From contig CBDCWE010000003.1 of assembly GCA_965223355.1 (NCBI GenBank), forward strand, positions 4,030,001 through 4,094,000: 64,000 bases of DNA. The letters run 5' to 3'. The stretch comes from Tectiglobus sp965223355 (GTDB taxonomy: Bacteria; Pseudomonadota; Alphaproteobacteria; Rhizobiales; Hyphomicrobiaceae). Shown here in pieces: positions 36,650 through 46,944 of the stretch; the stretch's first letter is position 1, and every line of letters begins with the position of its first letter. Position numbers and translations under genes: made by a program. The notes beneath the pieces were generated by a model. That model saw only the letters and a program-made list of their open reading frames with translations. It was not told the origin of the DNA and did not search any database.

Positions 36650-37219
36650 AAGCGTTTCAGAGTTCGTCGTCTGTGAAAAGTCCGCCGGCTTCGTCGCTGT
36701 GTACTTTTTGCCAAGCCGCTACAAGCCCGTAAATAGAAAGATTGCTCCTCACGCCGGCCCGGCAGCGCAGTTTTGTTTTGCTCTTGCAACTTTGGGCCCC
36801 TTGCAGCTCTGCAGCTTTGCAGCTTGAGGATCAAAGAGATCCTGAAGTTGGTGTTGCAGGCGTGCGTTCGCCGCGTTGGGTTCCAGTTCAAGCACCGCGA
36901 CAGGGCGCGGTCGTTGCGACCTGACGGCGGCCGCGGGCTTGTGCAGCTGTGGGCCGGCCACCGGCCGTGGCCGCGGTCATGTCAACCACTCGACCACCGC
37001 TCAACCACCGCGTCGCCGACGTCGTCCGGTGTGATGTCGCAGCCTCGCATGCGGCAGATGGCAACGCGTTGCGTAATGGTTCGCAGCCGGCGTCGGTTGA
37101 CCAAGACGGGCTCGGGGCCGGCTATGGTCCAAGCCCCGCAAACCACCAACGTCGCGGCCAGATTGCGAGCCGAAGACGATCCGTGATGGCGGGGTTGTCG
37201 ACGGTGCGACGGTTTTCTC
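36650..37219. other. Gene-free spacer before the methionine-cycle operon
   Basis: About 570 bases without a supported gene. Some small palindromes (for example AGGATC/GATCCT near 36830) and short Gln/Ala-type repeats are present; none is assignable. The promoter at its right edge is listed separately. Confidence 0.45.
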
Positions 37220-37248
37220 TTGACATATAAATATATCCTTATATCTAC
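37220..37248 (+). promoter_or_regulatory. Promoter and ArsR-type operator of the methionine-cycle operon
   Basis: TTGACA at 37220-37225 with a weaker -10 (TATCTA, 16 bases later). Between and over them is the inverted repeat ATATAA-N8-TTATAT (37225-37244). It is strikingly AT-rich against a GC-rich background. ArsR/SmtB repressors typically bind such AT-rich inverted repeats overlapping their own promoter, so autoregulation by the next gene is likely. Confidence 0.7.
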
Positions 37249-37270
37249 CTATGGTCCAAGGAGTGAAGTG

Positions 37271-38284
37271 GTGAAGTTCGATGCCGATACAGGGTTGATG
37301 GTGCTGCGGGCCGTGGCCGAACAAACGCGGTTGCGCATCTTGTTCTTGTTGCAGGCCAGCGAGCTGACGGTGAAGGACCTGACGCGCGTTCTCGGGCAAA
37401 GCCAGCCCCGCATCAGCCGCCATCTCAAGTTACTCGCCGAGGCCGGCTTGATCGAGCGCCATCGCGAAGGCAGCTGGGTCTATTTTCGGCTCAGCGAAGA
37501 ACCGGCGCGCGCCCAGCTCACAGCCCATATCCTGTCCGCTTTCGCCGCCGATGACGTCGCTTTCCGGCTCGATCAGGAGCGCCTTGCAAACCTGGTCAAG
37601 GAACGAACGGCGGCCGCCCAAGACTATTTCAAGCGCAATGCGGGCGATTGGGATCGGCTGCGCTCATTGCACGTCGATGAGGGCGAAGTCGAAGCGTTGC
37701 TGGTCGACGCGTTCGGTCCCGGTGAGGTCGACATGCTGGTCGACCTTGGCACCGGCACCGGGCGGATGCTTGAGTTGTTCGCGGGCCGCTATGGCCGCGG
37801 GCTCGGCATCGACGCCAACCAATCGATGTTGGCCTACGCCCGCTCGCGTCTCGAAAAGCTTGCCGGCCATCCCGTGCAGGTGCGCCAGGGAGATCTCTAT
37901 CATCTCAGCCTCGATGACGGCGTTGCCGATGCCGTTGTCATGCATCAGGTGCTGCATCATTTGCGTGATCCGGCACTGGGGCTGCGGGAGGCGGCGCGGA
38001 TCCTGGGTGACGACGGGCGGGTGTTCATCGTCGACTTTGCGCCGCACGAGCTTGATTTTCTGCGCGATGAGTTCGCCCACGAACGCCTCGGGTTTGCAGA
38101 TTCTCAGATGCGTCAGTGGCTGGTCGAAGCCGGGTTGGTGCTGCTCGATGTGCAGCGTCTCGAGCCCGATGCCGAGGAGGTGCAAAAGCTCGTGGTCACG
38201 CTATGGGTCGCCGGTAAAGCCAACGCACACGGTCAACCTTTGCCGGCGCATGATGCCGGGCAGCTATTGGAGAATGCCTCATGA
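37271..38284 (+). CDS. ArsR-family regulator fused to SAM-dependent methyltransferase domain
   Basis: 337 residues. The N-terminal winged helix is ArsR/SmtB type (AEQTRLRILFLLQASELTVK, then QSQPRISRHLKLLAEAGLIE). The C-terminal half is a class I methyltransferase fold with DLGTGTGRMLELFA as motif I, then GIDANQSMLAYAR and a later VMHQVLHHLRDP. No metal-binding Cys motif is seen. Such fusions lead methionine-cycle operons and are thought to sense SAM or SAH through the methyltransferase-like domain. GTG 37271 is chosen because AAGGAG lies seven bases before it. It overlaps metF by four bases. Confidence 0.9.
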   Translation: MKFDADTGLMVLRAVAEQTRLRILFLLQASELTVKDLTRVLGQSQPRISRHLKLLAEAGLIERHREGSWVYFRLSEEPARAQLTAHILSAFAADDVAFRLDQERLANLVKERTAAAQDYFKRNAGDWDRLRSLHVDEGEVEALLVDAFGPGEVDMLVDLGTGTGRMLELFAGRYGRGLGIDANQSMLAYARSRLEKLAGHPVQVRQGDLYHLSLDDGVADAVVMHQVLHHLRDPALGLREAARILGDDGRVFIVDFAPHELDFLRDEFAHERLGFADSQMRQWLVEAGLVLLDVQRLEPDAEEVQKLVVTLWVAGKANAHGQPLPAHDAGQLLENAS

Positions 38285-39207
38285 GCCTGCATGATGGCGG
38301 CGTGCGCCGCAGCCGATTGATCGGCGCTGACGAAATAAGCGTTTCGTTCGAGTTCTTTCCGCCGAAAAGCGCGAAGATGGAGGCCAGCCTATGGTCGTCG
38401 ATTGCGCGGCTGCAGCCGTTGCGCCCAGAATTCGTGTCGGTGACATACGGTGCCGGTGGTTCGACACGCGAGCGCACGCATGCGACGGTGGCGCGGCTGG
38501 TGAATGAAACCGGGCTGGCGCCGGCGGGTCATCTCACCTGCGTTGGTGCCTCGCGTGATGAGGTCGACGGCGTGGTGCGCAACTACTGGCAGGCCGGTGT
38601 CCGGCGCATTGTCGCGCTGCGCGGTGATCCGCCGGACGGGGTTGGCAGCACCTTCGTTGCGCATCCGCAAGGCTATGCGAGTTCGATCGAACTGGTGCAG
38701 GGCATCCGGGCGCTCGGAGACTTCGACATTTCCGTCGGCGGGTATCCGGAAATGCATCCGGAAAGTCCGTCGATGGAGGCGGATCTGGATCATCTCAAAG
38801 CGAAAATCGATGCCGGTGCGAACCGGATTATCACCCAGTTCTTCTTCGACAATTCGCACTATTTGCGGTTTGTAGAACGCGCCCGCGCGCACGGGATCTG
38901 GTGTCCGATCATGCCGGGGATCGTGCCGATTCACAACTTCCGTCAGGTGGCCAGCTTCGCGGGCCGGTGCGGGGCGACGATCCCGTCATGGTTGGCCTAT
39001 CGGTTCGAGGGGCTCGACGAGGATCCCTCGACAACCCATCTGGTGGCGGCGGCGATGGCGGCCGAACAGGTGATGGATTTGGTCGATGAGGGTGTGCGTA
39101 CGTTCCACTTCTATACGCTCAACCGTGCCGATCTCGTCTATGCGATCTGTCATTTGCTGGGGCTGCGGCCGAGGGCTGACTACGCTAAAGAGGCGGTCAA
39201 CCAATGA
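38281..39207 (+). CDS. metF: 5,10-methylenetetrahydrofolate reductase
   Basis: Flavoenzyme that makes 5-methyl-THF, the methyl donor for methionine synthase. 308 residues forming a TIM barrel. The N-terminal VSFEFFPPKS and FVSVTYGAGGSTRERTHATV blocks (with the catalytic Glu in the first) are seen. IVALRGDPP follows, then the FAD/folate site ANRIITQFFFDN and PGIVPI. Its start overlaps the regulator's stop by four bases, and its end overlaps metH's start by four bases, giving tight coupling in one operon. Confidence 0.96.
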   Translation: MSLHDGGVRRSRLIGADEISVSFEFFPPKSAKMEASLWSSIARLQPLRPEFVSVTYGAGGSTRERTHATVARLVNETGLAPAGHLTCVGASRDEVDGVVRNYWQAGVRRIVALRGDPPDGVGSTFVAHPQGYASSIELVQGIRALGDFDISVGGYPEMHPESPSMEADLDHLKAKIDAGANRIITQFFFDNSHYLRFVERARAHGIWCPIMPGIVPIHNFRQVASFAGRCGATIPSWLAYRFEGLDEDPSTTHLVAAAMAAEQVMDLVDEGVRTFHFYTLNRADLVYAICHLLGLRPRADYAKEAVNQ

Positions 39208-40268
39208 ACGTCCGGGAACAACGCATCGCCGCCCTCAAGGCGGCGGCGGTCGAGCGCGTCTTGGTGCTTGACGGCGCCATGGGCACGATGATCCAGGATC
39301 TGGGCCTGGAGGAAGCCGACTATCGCGGCGCCCGCTTTGCGGACTGGCCGCAGGACGTCAAGGGCAACAATGATTTGCTGGTGCTGACCCGCCCGCACGA
39401 CATTCGCGAGATTCATCGCCAATATCTTGCAGCCGGCGCCGACATCGTTGCGACCAACACGTTCAACGCGCAACGCATTTCGCTTGCCGATTACGGCATG
39501 GCGGAGTTCGCCTACGAAATGAATGTCGCCGCTGCGCGCCTCGCCCGCGAGGCTGTGGACGCCTTTAACGGCGCGGCTGGCGCGCTGCCAAGATTTGTCG
39601 CCGGCGCGGTCGGGCCAACCAACCGAACCGCCTCGATTTCACCGGATGTCAATGATCCCGGCTATCGCAATGTGACCTTCGCCGAGCTCGCTGATGCCTA
39701 TGGCGAGCAGGTGCGCGGCCTGATCGAAGGCGGCGCCGATATCATTCTGATCGAAACCATCTTTGATACGCTCAATGCCAAGGCCGCAGGCTATGCAACG
39801 CTGGCGGCATTCGATGAGCTCGGGGTGAGATTGCCGATTATGGTGTCGGGGACGATCACCGATCGGTCCGGTCGGACGCTTTCCGGCCAAACCGCCGAGG
39901 CATTCTGGTACTCGATGCGCCATCTCAAGCCGTTTGCCATCGGCCTCAACTGTGCGTTGGGGGCCGAGCTTATGCGCCCGCATGTGGTCGAACTTGCAAC
40001 GGTCGCAGACACCTTGGTGTCAGCCTATCCCAACGCCGGCCTGCCCAATGCGATGGGGGAATACGATGAAACGGCAGAGGAAATGGCGGCGCAAGTCGGG
40101 CCGTGGGCAAGCGATGGCTTGGTCAACATCGTCGGCGGCTGTTGTGGGTCGACGCCGGCGCATATCGCGCGCATCCACAGTGCGGTACAAAACGTGGTTC
40201 CGCGGGTTCCACCGGCAATCGAGCCGCGCTTGCGGCTGTCTGGTTTGGAAGCCTTTGTGCAGGCCTGA
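39204..40268 (+). CDS. metH: Methionine synthase, homocysteine-binding module (split MetH, part 1)
   Basis: Stand-alone N-terminal domain of cobalamin-dependent methionine synthase, 354 residues. It opens VLVLDGAMGTMIQ and has the zinc ligands C250 (GLNCALGAE) and C313-C314 (GGCCGSTPAH), which activate homocysteine. The protein stops right where full-length MetH would continue into the pterin-binding domain; that domain is encoded 1.2 kb downstream. A complete enzyme must form by assembly of two polypeptides. It could be mistaken for a BHMT-type enzyme, but operon context and sequence fit MetH. Confidence 0.93.
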   Translation: MNVREQRIAALKAAAVERVLVLDGAMGTMIQDLGLEEADYRGARFADWPQDVKGNNDLLVLTRPHDIREIHRQYLAAGADIVATNTFNAQRISLADYGMAEFAYEMNVAAARLAREAVDAFNGAAGALPRFVAGAVGPTNRTASISPDVNDPGYRNVTFAELADAYGEQVRGLIEGGADIILIETIFDTLNAKAAGYATLAAFDELGVRLPIMVSGTITDRSGRTLSGQTAEAFWYSMRHLKPFAIGLNCALGAELMRPHVVELATVADTLVSAYPNAGLPNAMGEYDETAEEMAAQVGPWASDGLVNIVGGCCGSTPAHIARIHSAVQNVVPRVPPAIEPRLRLSGLEAFVQA

Positions 40269-40336
40269 GGCGGGCCCGGACGCGGTCTTCAAAGGGCACG
40301 GGACAGCAACGCGATCCGCATTTGGAGTTGAGGCTG

Positions 40337-40873
40337 ATGGCTGCTGTGAGGGAAGCATACAACATCGAGGCGGACATCATGATCTGGCCTGAGCAGCCGC
40401 CGGCCGGGCTGAATGAAAACGATATCGCACGTGCCAGCGGACGCCGGCTGGACGATGTCCTGGTGGTATTGGAACACGACGGCGAACGGGTTGCCGAGCG
40501 CCTGCGGCGGCAAATCGAAGCGCAATGGCGCGATGTCGAGCGTGCCGCGGTGCAACTGACCTTCGGCGAGACCGAGACCGGTCTCAAAGTCGCCATCGAC
40601 GTGCATGGCGTCGACGGCAGTGAACTTGATCGCCGGCAGCATTTGAGGGAGCTTCCGGATCTGGTTGCCAAGACCATCGAGGCCCAGATTTGGGATACCG
40701 CAACGGTGGTCGGGCAGTGGCGGTTGAGCGTCCAGGCGCGACTTGTCGGAGAAGCGAATAGGTCTGGCGAGAAGCATTCGGCTGCGGGGCGCCGCATTGT
40801 CGGGCGCGGCCTTGTCGCCGCCACTTTGGGGTTGGCATTGGCAGGTGCGGTTTGGGCGGTGTTGGTCGGTTGA
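40337..40873 (+). CDS. Unrecognised protein with C-terminal membrane anchor, between the metH halves
   Basis: 178 residues, family not recognised. The first 150 or so are soluble-looking and charged, with mixed helix and strand (RLDDVLVVLEHDGERVAER, then VQLTFGETETGLKVAIDVHG). A single hydrophobic helix closes the protein (about 158-178, LVAATLGLALAGAVWAVLVG). This is a tail-anchored layout with the body in the cytoplasm. GAGG precedes the ATG. It sits 68 bases after the first metH module and 28 bases before a second tail-anchored gene, all on one strand, so co-expression with MetH is likely. No function is assigned. Confidence 0.7.
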   Translation: MAAVREAYNIEADIMIWPEQPPAGLNENDIARASGRRLDDVLVVLEHDGERVAERLRRQIEAQWRDVERAAVQLTFGETETGLKVAIDVHGVDGSELDRRQHLRELPDLVAKTIEAQIWDTATVVGQWRLSVQARLVGEANRSGEKHSAAGRRIVGRGLVAATLGLALAGAVWAVLVG

Positions 40874-40901
40874 ATGAGGGTTCGGGGGGTGAGACTAGCG
40901 A

Positions 40902-41420
40902 ATGCGAGTGATCAAGATAGAGCTTCCAGCTGTGCCGCGTGTTCTGGACGAGAGTATTAGCCTGTCCTCTTCCGAGATCCGCGCGCAGCTCTACCAAGAC
41001 CTGGCCTCGATGGAGGAGGAAGTCAACGCACTGGTCAGGCACAAGGCCCAATCTTACTTCCCGGGCGATTATAGCGTGTTCACGCGCTCGCACCGGGATG
41101 AGGCGCGCAATCTGGTGACGACGGAGTTGTGGGTTGTCGACCCGACGATAACGTGGCCGGCCGGTTTGCTGACACGCTCGGCCTGGCGGTTGTTCGTGCC
41201 GATTATGGGCCATGTCGTGCGCGATGCCCATGCCCAACGCCTGAGCGGTGCGGTGATGGATGTGCGCGAGGGCGATGTCAAGATTTCGGTGCTGGCGCCG
41301 ACCCGCGGCTGGCGCGATCCGATCATTCTTTCGGGCATGGTGGTCGTTGCAAGTTCGCTGTTCTGGTTACTGGTCTGGCCTCGGCTACAGGCTTATTTGA
41401 CGGACTATTTCGGCCTTTAG
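40902..41420 (+). CDS. Second unrecognised C-terminally anchored protein between the metH halves
   Basis: 172 residues, family not recognised. An acidic, helical N-terminal region (SSSEIRAQLYQDLASMEEEV) is followed by a mid-part with some strand character (EARNLVTTELWVVDPTITWP), and then one hydrophobic helix at about 142-162 (PIILSGMVVVASSLFWLLVW). About ten residues follow the helix. It is not obviously a paralogue of the preceding protein, although size and layout match. It ends 53 bases before the second metH module. The pairing suggests a membrane complex with unknown purpose. Confidence 0.7.
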   Translation: MRVIKIELPAVPRVLDESISLSSSEIRAQLYQDLASMEEEVNALVRHKAQSYFPGDYSVFTRSHRDEARNLVTTELWVVDPTITWPAGLLTRSAWRLFVPIMGHVVRDAHAQRLSGAVMDVREGDVKISVLAPTRGWRDPIILSGMVVVASSLFWLLVWPRLQAYLTDYFGL

Positions 41421-41473
41421 GCCGACACCGGGCTCGCGAGGTAGAGGAGCCGCAACAAGAAGGAATTGCGACA

Positions 41474-44161
<2,688 letters not shown>

Positions 44162-44165
44162 ATCG

Positions 44166-44330
44166 TAAACTCTGAACAAGTTTCGGGTCCAGGGGATGGA
44201 TCCCCTGGTCGGGGAGTATGAGGGGCTGAAAGCCCCTCATCGATCGCCGTGAAACGGCGATGCGTTAAGGGCTCGGCCCTTAACAATCCCGCCAAAGGGC
44301 ATTGCCCTTTGGAAATCCACAACGTGTTCA
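44166..44330 (-). repeat. Family B hairpin cluster, copy 4 (long form)
   Basis: Directly after metH. The order is CCAGGGGAT/ATCCCCTGG, GAGGGGCT/AGCCCCTC, CGCCGT/ACGGCG, TTAAGGGC/GCCCTTAA, CCAAAGGGC/GCCCTTTGG. The modules on either side of the central CGCCGT hairpin mirror each other, so the whole is a large imperfect palindrome. The remaining 280 bases to the next gene show nothing recognisable. Confidence 0.85.
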
Positions 44331-44610
44331 ACCGAAGTCGATGCAATTCTGATTTGTAAGCGGTGCACCGCGCCGGGCCGCCTGATCGCCAACCAAATCC
44401 CGCGCGGTAGAATAGTTCTATTTCGGTTGAATACGCTTTAAGATGTCGTGCTACTTTCCGCCTCCGGTCGGGATCGGTCCGATTCGGATCGCGGGCAGGG
44501 TGCGCTGGGGGACATTGGCTCCTCCCGCACCAACGGGCAGAGACAGGACTGACGGCCGCTATCCTGGGGCGCTCAGATGCGGCGGCAGGCGTTGAAGGGG
44601 GAAACCGGCC

Positions 44611-44958
44611 ATGTTGGCACGTCTGGTGCTTATTGCGCTGCAATTCGCGATTGGCATTTACGCAGCGCCACACATCCAAAAATTCATTCCTCGACTGGGC
44701 GACCCGGTCGACCTCTTCGTTCTGGCGGCAATCTTTGCGGTTGTAATATGGTTGGTCGGCTTGATTGGCGCACTGGTCCTCAAGGACGTCAGCCAGCCGA
44801 CGCCGTCGGCGTTGGTGGTGACGTTGGTGTTTGCGTGTATTTTTGCAGCCTTGACTCTGGTGCCGGACGTGATGACGGCGATCAACAGCGTCATTAAAGT
44901 GCCGACAGAGGTTTATTCATTGATCGGCGCCGTCATTGGCTACGCGCTCAAGCGCTGA
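44611..44958 (+). CDS. Small membrane protein of unknown function
   Basis: 115 residues, family not recognised. Three or four hydrophobic helices can be seen: MLARLVLIALQFAIGIYA, then VDLFVLAAIFAVVIWLVGLIGALVL, ALVVTLVFACIFAALTLV, and a final helix with YSLIGAVIGYAL. GGGGG lies a suitable distance before the ATG, and codon use resembles that of neighbouring genes. It stands alone between metH and the cysE region. Confidence 0.75.
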   Translation: MLARLVLIALQFAIGIYAAPHIQKFIPRLGDPVDLFVLAAIFAVVIWLVGLIGALVLKDVSQPTPSALVVTLVFACIFAALTLVPDVMTAINSVIKVPTEVYSLIGAVIGYALKR

Positions 44959-45089
44959 CACTATAGCCATATAGTCCTATGGCCCTATAACCTTTCAACA
45001 TTCTATGGCTTGGCCTTTCAACACTGTGCAGTGCCGGACCGTGCAGTGCCGGGCGCATGGCCACCCGGCGCGCTGCGCGCGCCTAACGA

Positions 45090-45173
45090 TCAAAATACGC
45101 CGACCACGACTGCTGCGAGAAACACGAACGAAGCCAGGGCGATCGCAAAATTCAAGCGTGTCTTGAGTTCCAT
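45090..45173 (-). CDS. 27-residue single-helix membrane microprotein
   Basis: Predicted product of 27 residues: a short polar start (MELKTRLN), then a continuous hydrophobic helix rich in Ala, Val and Phe (FAIALASFVFLAAVVVGVF). GGAGGAGG lies five bases before the ATG, one of the strongest ribosome-binding sites in the window, which supports real translation. The layout resembles accessory subunits such as CydX or KdpF, but no matching complex is encoded nearby. Family not recognised. Confidence 0.6.
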   Translation of the reverse strand: MELKTRLNFAIALASFVFLAAVVVGVF

Positions 45174-45318
45174 AACTGCCTCCTCCTCCGGGTCCTGTCG
45201 TTCTGATTGATTGGTCTTGGCGACTCAACCTGCACGGTCGAGCGCAACGCCAGTCTGGTTCAACAATTTGGGTGACGCAACCAAAATTTTTTTCTGAGAC
45301 GTTAAATTTGGACTGACA

Positions 45319-45347
45319 TTGGAAATTGATTCTAATTTTGATATAAC
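45319..45347 (+). promoter_or_regulatory. Promoter-like element upstream of cysE
   Basis: TTGGAA, 17 bases, TATAAC: a good sigma-70 pattern inside an unusually AT-rich 60-base patch. If used, transcription would start near 45354, leaving a leader of about 410 bases before the cysE ATG. Confidence 0.45.
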
Positions 45348-45766
45348 TTATGTGTCCATGTTTCAACATTGATACGAGCACGCAACAGTATTGTCGCATT
45401 CCGGATTGCACGAAGAAATTTGTTTTTTGTGAGGGCCTTGCGGGGCGGCTCTGCGACCGCGATTGATCCGAGCGATGCTGATTTGCGACGGATTGTGTTG
45501 CCGGGTTGGTTGGCTTTGAGTGTTGCCGGGAGAACTGCGGCAGATTGGCTTATGCCCGCGGAGGGTCGTCGTGATCGATCAGGGTTGGGGGGAAATTTCG
45601 CCTATTGCCTTGCTGCGCGAGCGCGAACCGGCCCGCTCCCCGCCCGGCCGTCAATGCGTTCACTGCCGTCTATGCGCTCAACGATACGGCTTGGTTGACA
45701 GCGGGCGCTATGTTACCCAGATGCAAAAACGATCAAAACGATACTGAATTGAGTGAGGACGACGTC

Positions 45767-46588
45767 ATGAGCAGTGCGGTTACGTCATCGGTTGATCCGG
45801 TTTCCTCGGTTGATCCGATGTGGTCGGAAATGCGACGCGAAGCAGAACAGGCGCTCGCCAATGAGCCGGCGCTCGGCGGTTTTGTTTTTGCGACGCTTTT
45901 GAGCCATGACCGCCTGGAGGCGGCAATCTGCCATCGGCTGGCGCAGCGGCTCAATCACAAGGATGTCGATGCCGGCCTGATCAATCAGACCTTTCTCGAC
46001 CTGATACCCGAGCAGCCGCGTTTGCGCCAGATTTTCCGCGCCGACCTGGCGGCGGTCTACGATCGCGATCCGGCGTGCAACCGGTATTTGGAACCGCTGC
46101 TTTATTTCAAGGGCTTCCACGCGCTGGTGACGTACCGGTTTGGGCATGTGCTGTGGCAGCAGGGCCGGCGTGATTTTGCCTACTATCTGCAAAGCCAGGC
46201 CTCGAGGATCTTTTCGGTTGATATTCACCCGGCGGCGGTCATCGGTTCCGGAATCATGATCGATCACGGCCACGGGATCGTGGTCGGCGAAACCGCGCGC
46301 ATTGGTGACAACGTGTCGTTGCTGCATGGCGTGACGCTCGGTGGTACGGGCAAGGAAGGCGGTGTGCGCCATCCGACCATCGGCAACAATGTGATGATCG
46401 GTGCCGGCGCCAAAGTGCTGGGCAACATCACCGTCGGTGACTGCTGCCGGGTGGCGGCCGGAAGCGTGGTGCTGAAAGATGTGCCGCCTTCATCAACCGT
46501 TGCCGGTGTGCCGGCGCGGATCGTCGGCCCGGCCGGTTGCCCCGAACCCGCGCGCTCCATGGACCAACGCATCTATGTGGGCGACTAG
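45767..46588 (+). CDS. cysE: Serine O-acetyltransferase
   Basis: Makes O-acetylserine from serine and acetyl-CoA, the first step of cysteine synthesis. 273 residues. The N-terminal helical domain (about 20-150) includes LLSHDRLEAAICHRLAQRL. The left-handed beta helix has the catalytic His in MIDHGHGIVVGETA and the hexapeptide run VIGSGIMIDHGHGIVVGE onward, closing with VAGVPARIVG. Feedback by cysteine is usual for the family. ATG 45767 follows GAGGA. The stop TAG is part of a family A repeat. Confidence 0.95.
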   Translation: MSSAVTSSVDPVSSVDPMWSEMRREAEQALANEPALGGFVFATLLSHDRLEAAICHRLAQRLNHKDVDAGLINQTFLDLIPEQPRLRQIFRADLAAVYDRDPACNRYLEPLLYFKGFHALVTYRFGHVLWQQGRRDFAYYLQSQASRIFSVDIHPAAVIGSGIMIDHGHGIVVGETARIGDNVSLLHGVTLGGTGKEGGVRHPTIGNNVMIGAGAKVLGNITVGDCCRVAAGSVVLKDVPPSSTVAGVPARIVGPAGCPEPARSMDQRIYVGD

Positions 46589-46723
46589 AGCAACCGGCCT
46601 TTAGTCGGAATCGGAATGATCCCGAATAAAGGCAGAAAGTTGCTCGCCTCTAAAGTGGCAATCATCTTTGTGCTTTAAGTTGGAACCGCAATAGCGGTTC
46701 CAACTTAAAGCACGATGATCTAG
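46585..46723 (+). repeat. Family A palindromic element, copy 7
   Basis: Complete but partly diverged copy (left arm reads GCCTTTAGTCGG). Its TAG at 46586-46588 is the cysE stop codon. It is immediately followed by a family B cluster. Confidence 0.9.
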
Positions 46724-46885
46724 GGAACCTCTGAATAAGTCCGAGGTCCAGGGGATCATCCCCTGGTCGGGGAGTATGAGGGGCTGAAAGCCCTTCATGG
46801 ATCGCCGTGAAACGGCGATATGTTAGGGCTTTCAGCCCTAACAACCCGACCAAAGGGCATTGCCCTTTGGAAACCCGTTCAAGCG
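46724..46885 (-). repeat. Family B hairpin cluster, copy 5 (long form)
   Basis: Begins with GAACCTCTGAATAAGTCC, the complement of the family tail. The modules run CCAGGGGAT, GAGGGGCT, CGCCGT, TTAGGGCT and CCAAAGGGC, each with its complement. The arrangement about the central CGCCGT/ACGGCG hairpin is mirror-symmetric. It lies between the convergent cysE and helicase genes. Confidence 0.88.
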
Positions 46886-46944
46886 AAGCTTGGCTGCGCC
46901 AAGACGGCCCGTCCCATCCCAAGTGCTGCTCGGCATGTCACCGG

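Larger units (their letters stand above)
44959..45766. other. Long intergenic region before cysE
   Basis: About 800 bases. It contains a minus-strand micro-ORF (45090-45173), an AT-rich promoter-like segment around 45319-45347, and a presumed leader of roughly 410 bases before cysE. Near 45025-45055 a short sequence (GTGCAGTGCCGG) is repeated. A longer plus frame from 45369 has no ribosome-binding site. Confidence 0.5.

Noticed and set aside
36650..37219. Short overlapping frames before the methionine operon
   Set aside because: All are under 140 codons, lack ribosome-binding sites and overlap each other in several frames.
37150..37270. SAM or SAH riboswitch ahead of the methionine operon
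   Set aside because: The promoter lies so close to the regulator's start that only about 20 bases of leader remain; no riboswitch fold fits.
45369..45698. 109-residue plus-strand frame in the cysE leader
   Set aside because: TTG start without a ribosome-binding site, no protein-like features, and codon use unlike the neighbours.
46724..46885. Possible CRISPR array in the hairpin clusters
   Set aside because: The hairpins are all different modules, not a constant repeat with unique spacers, and no cas genes are present.
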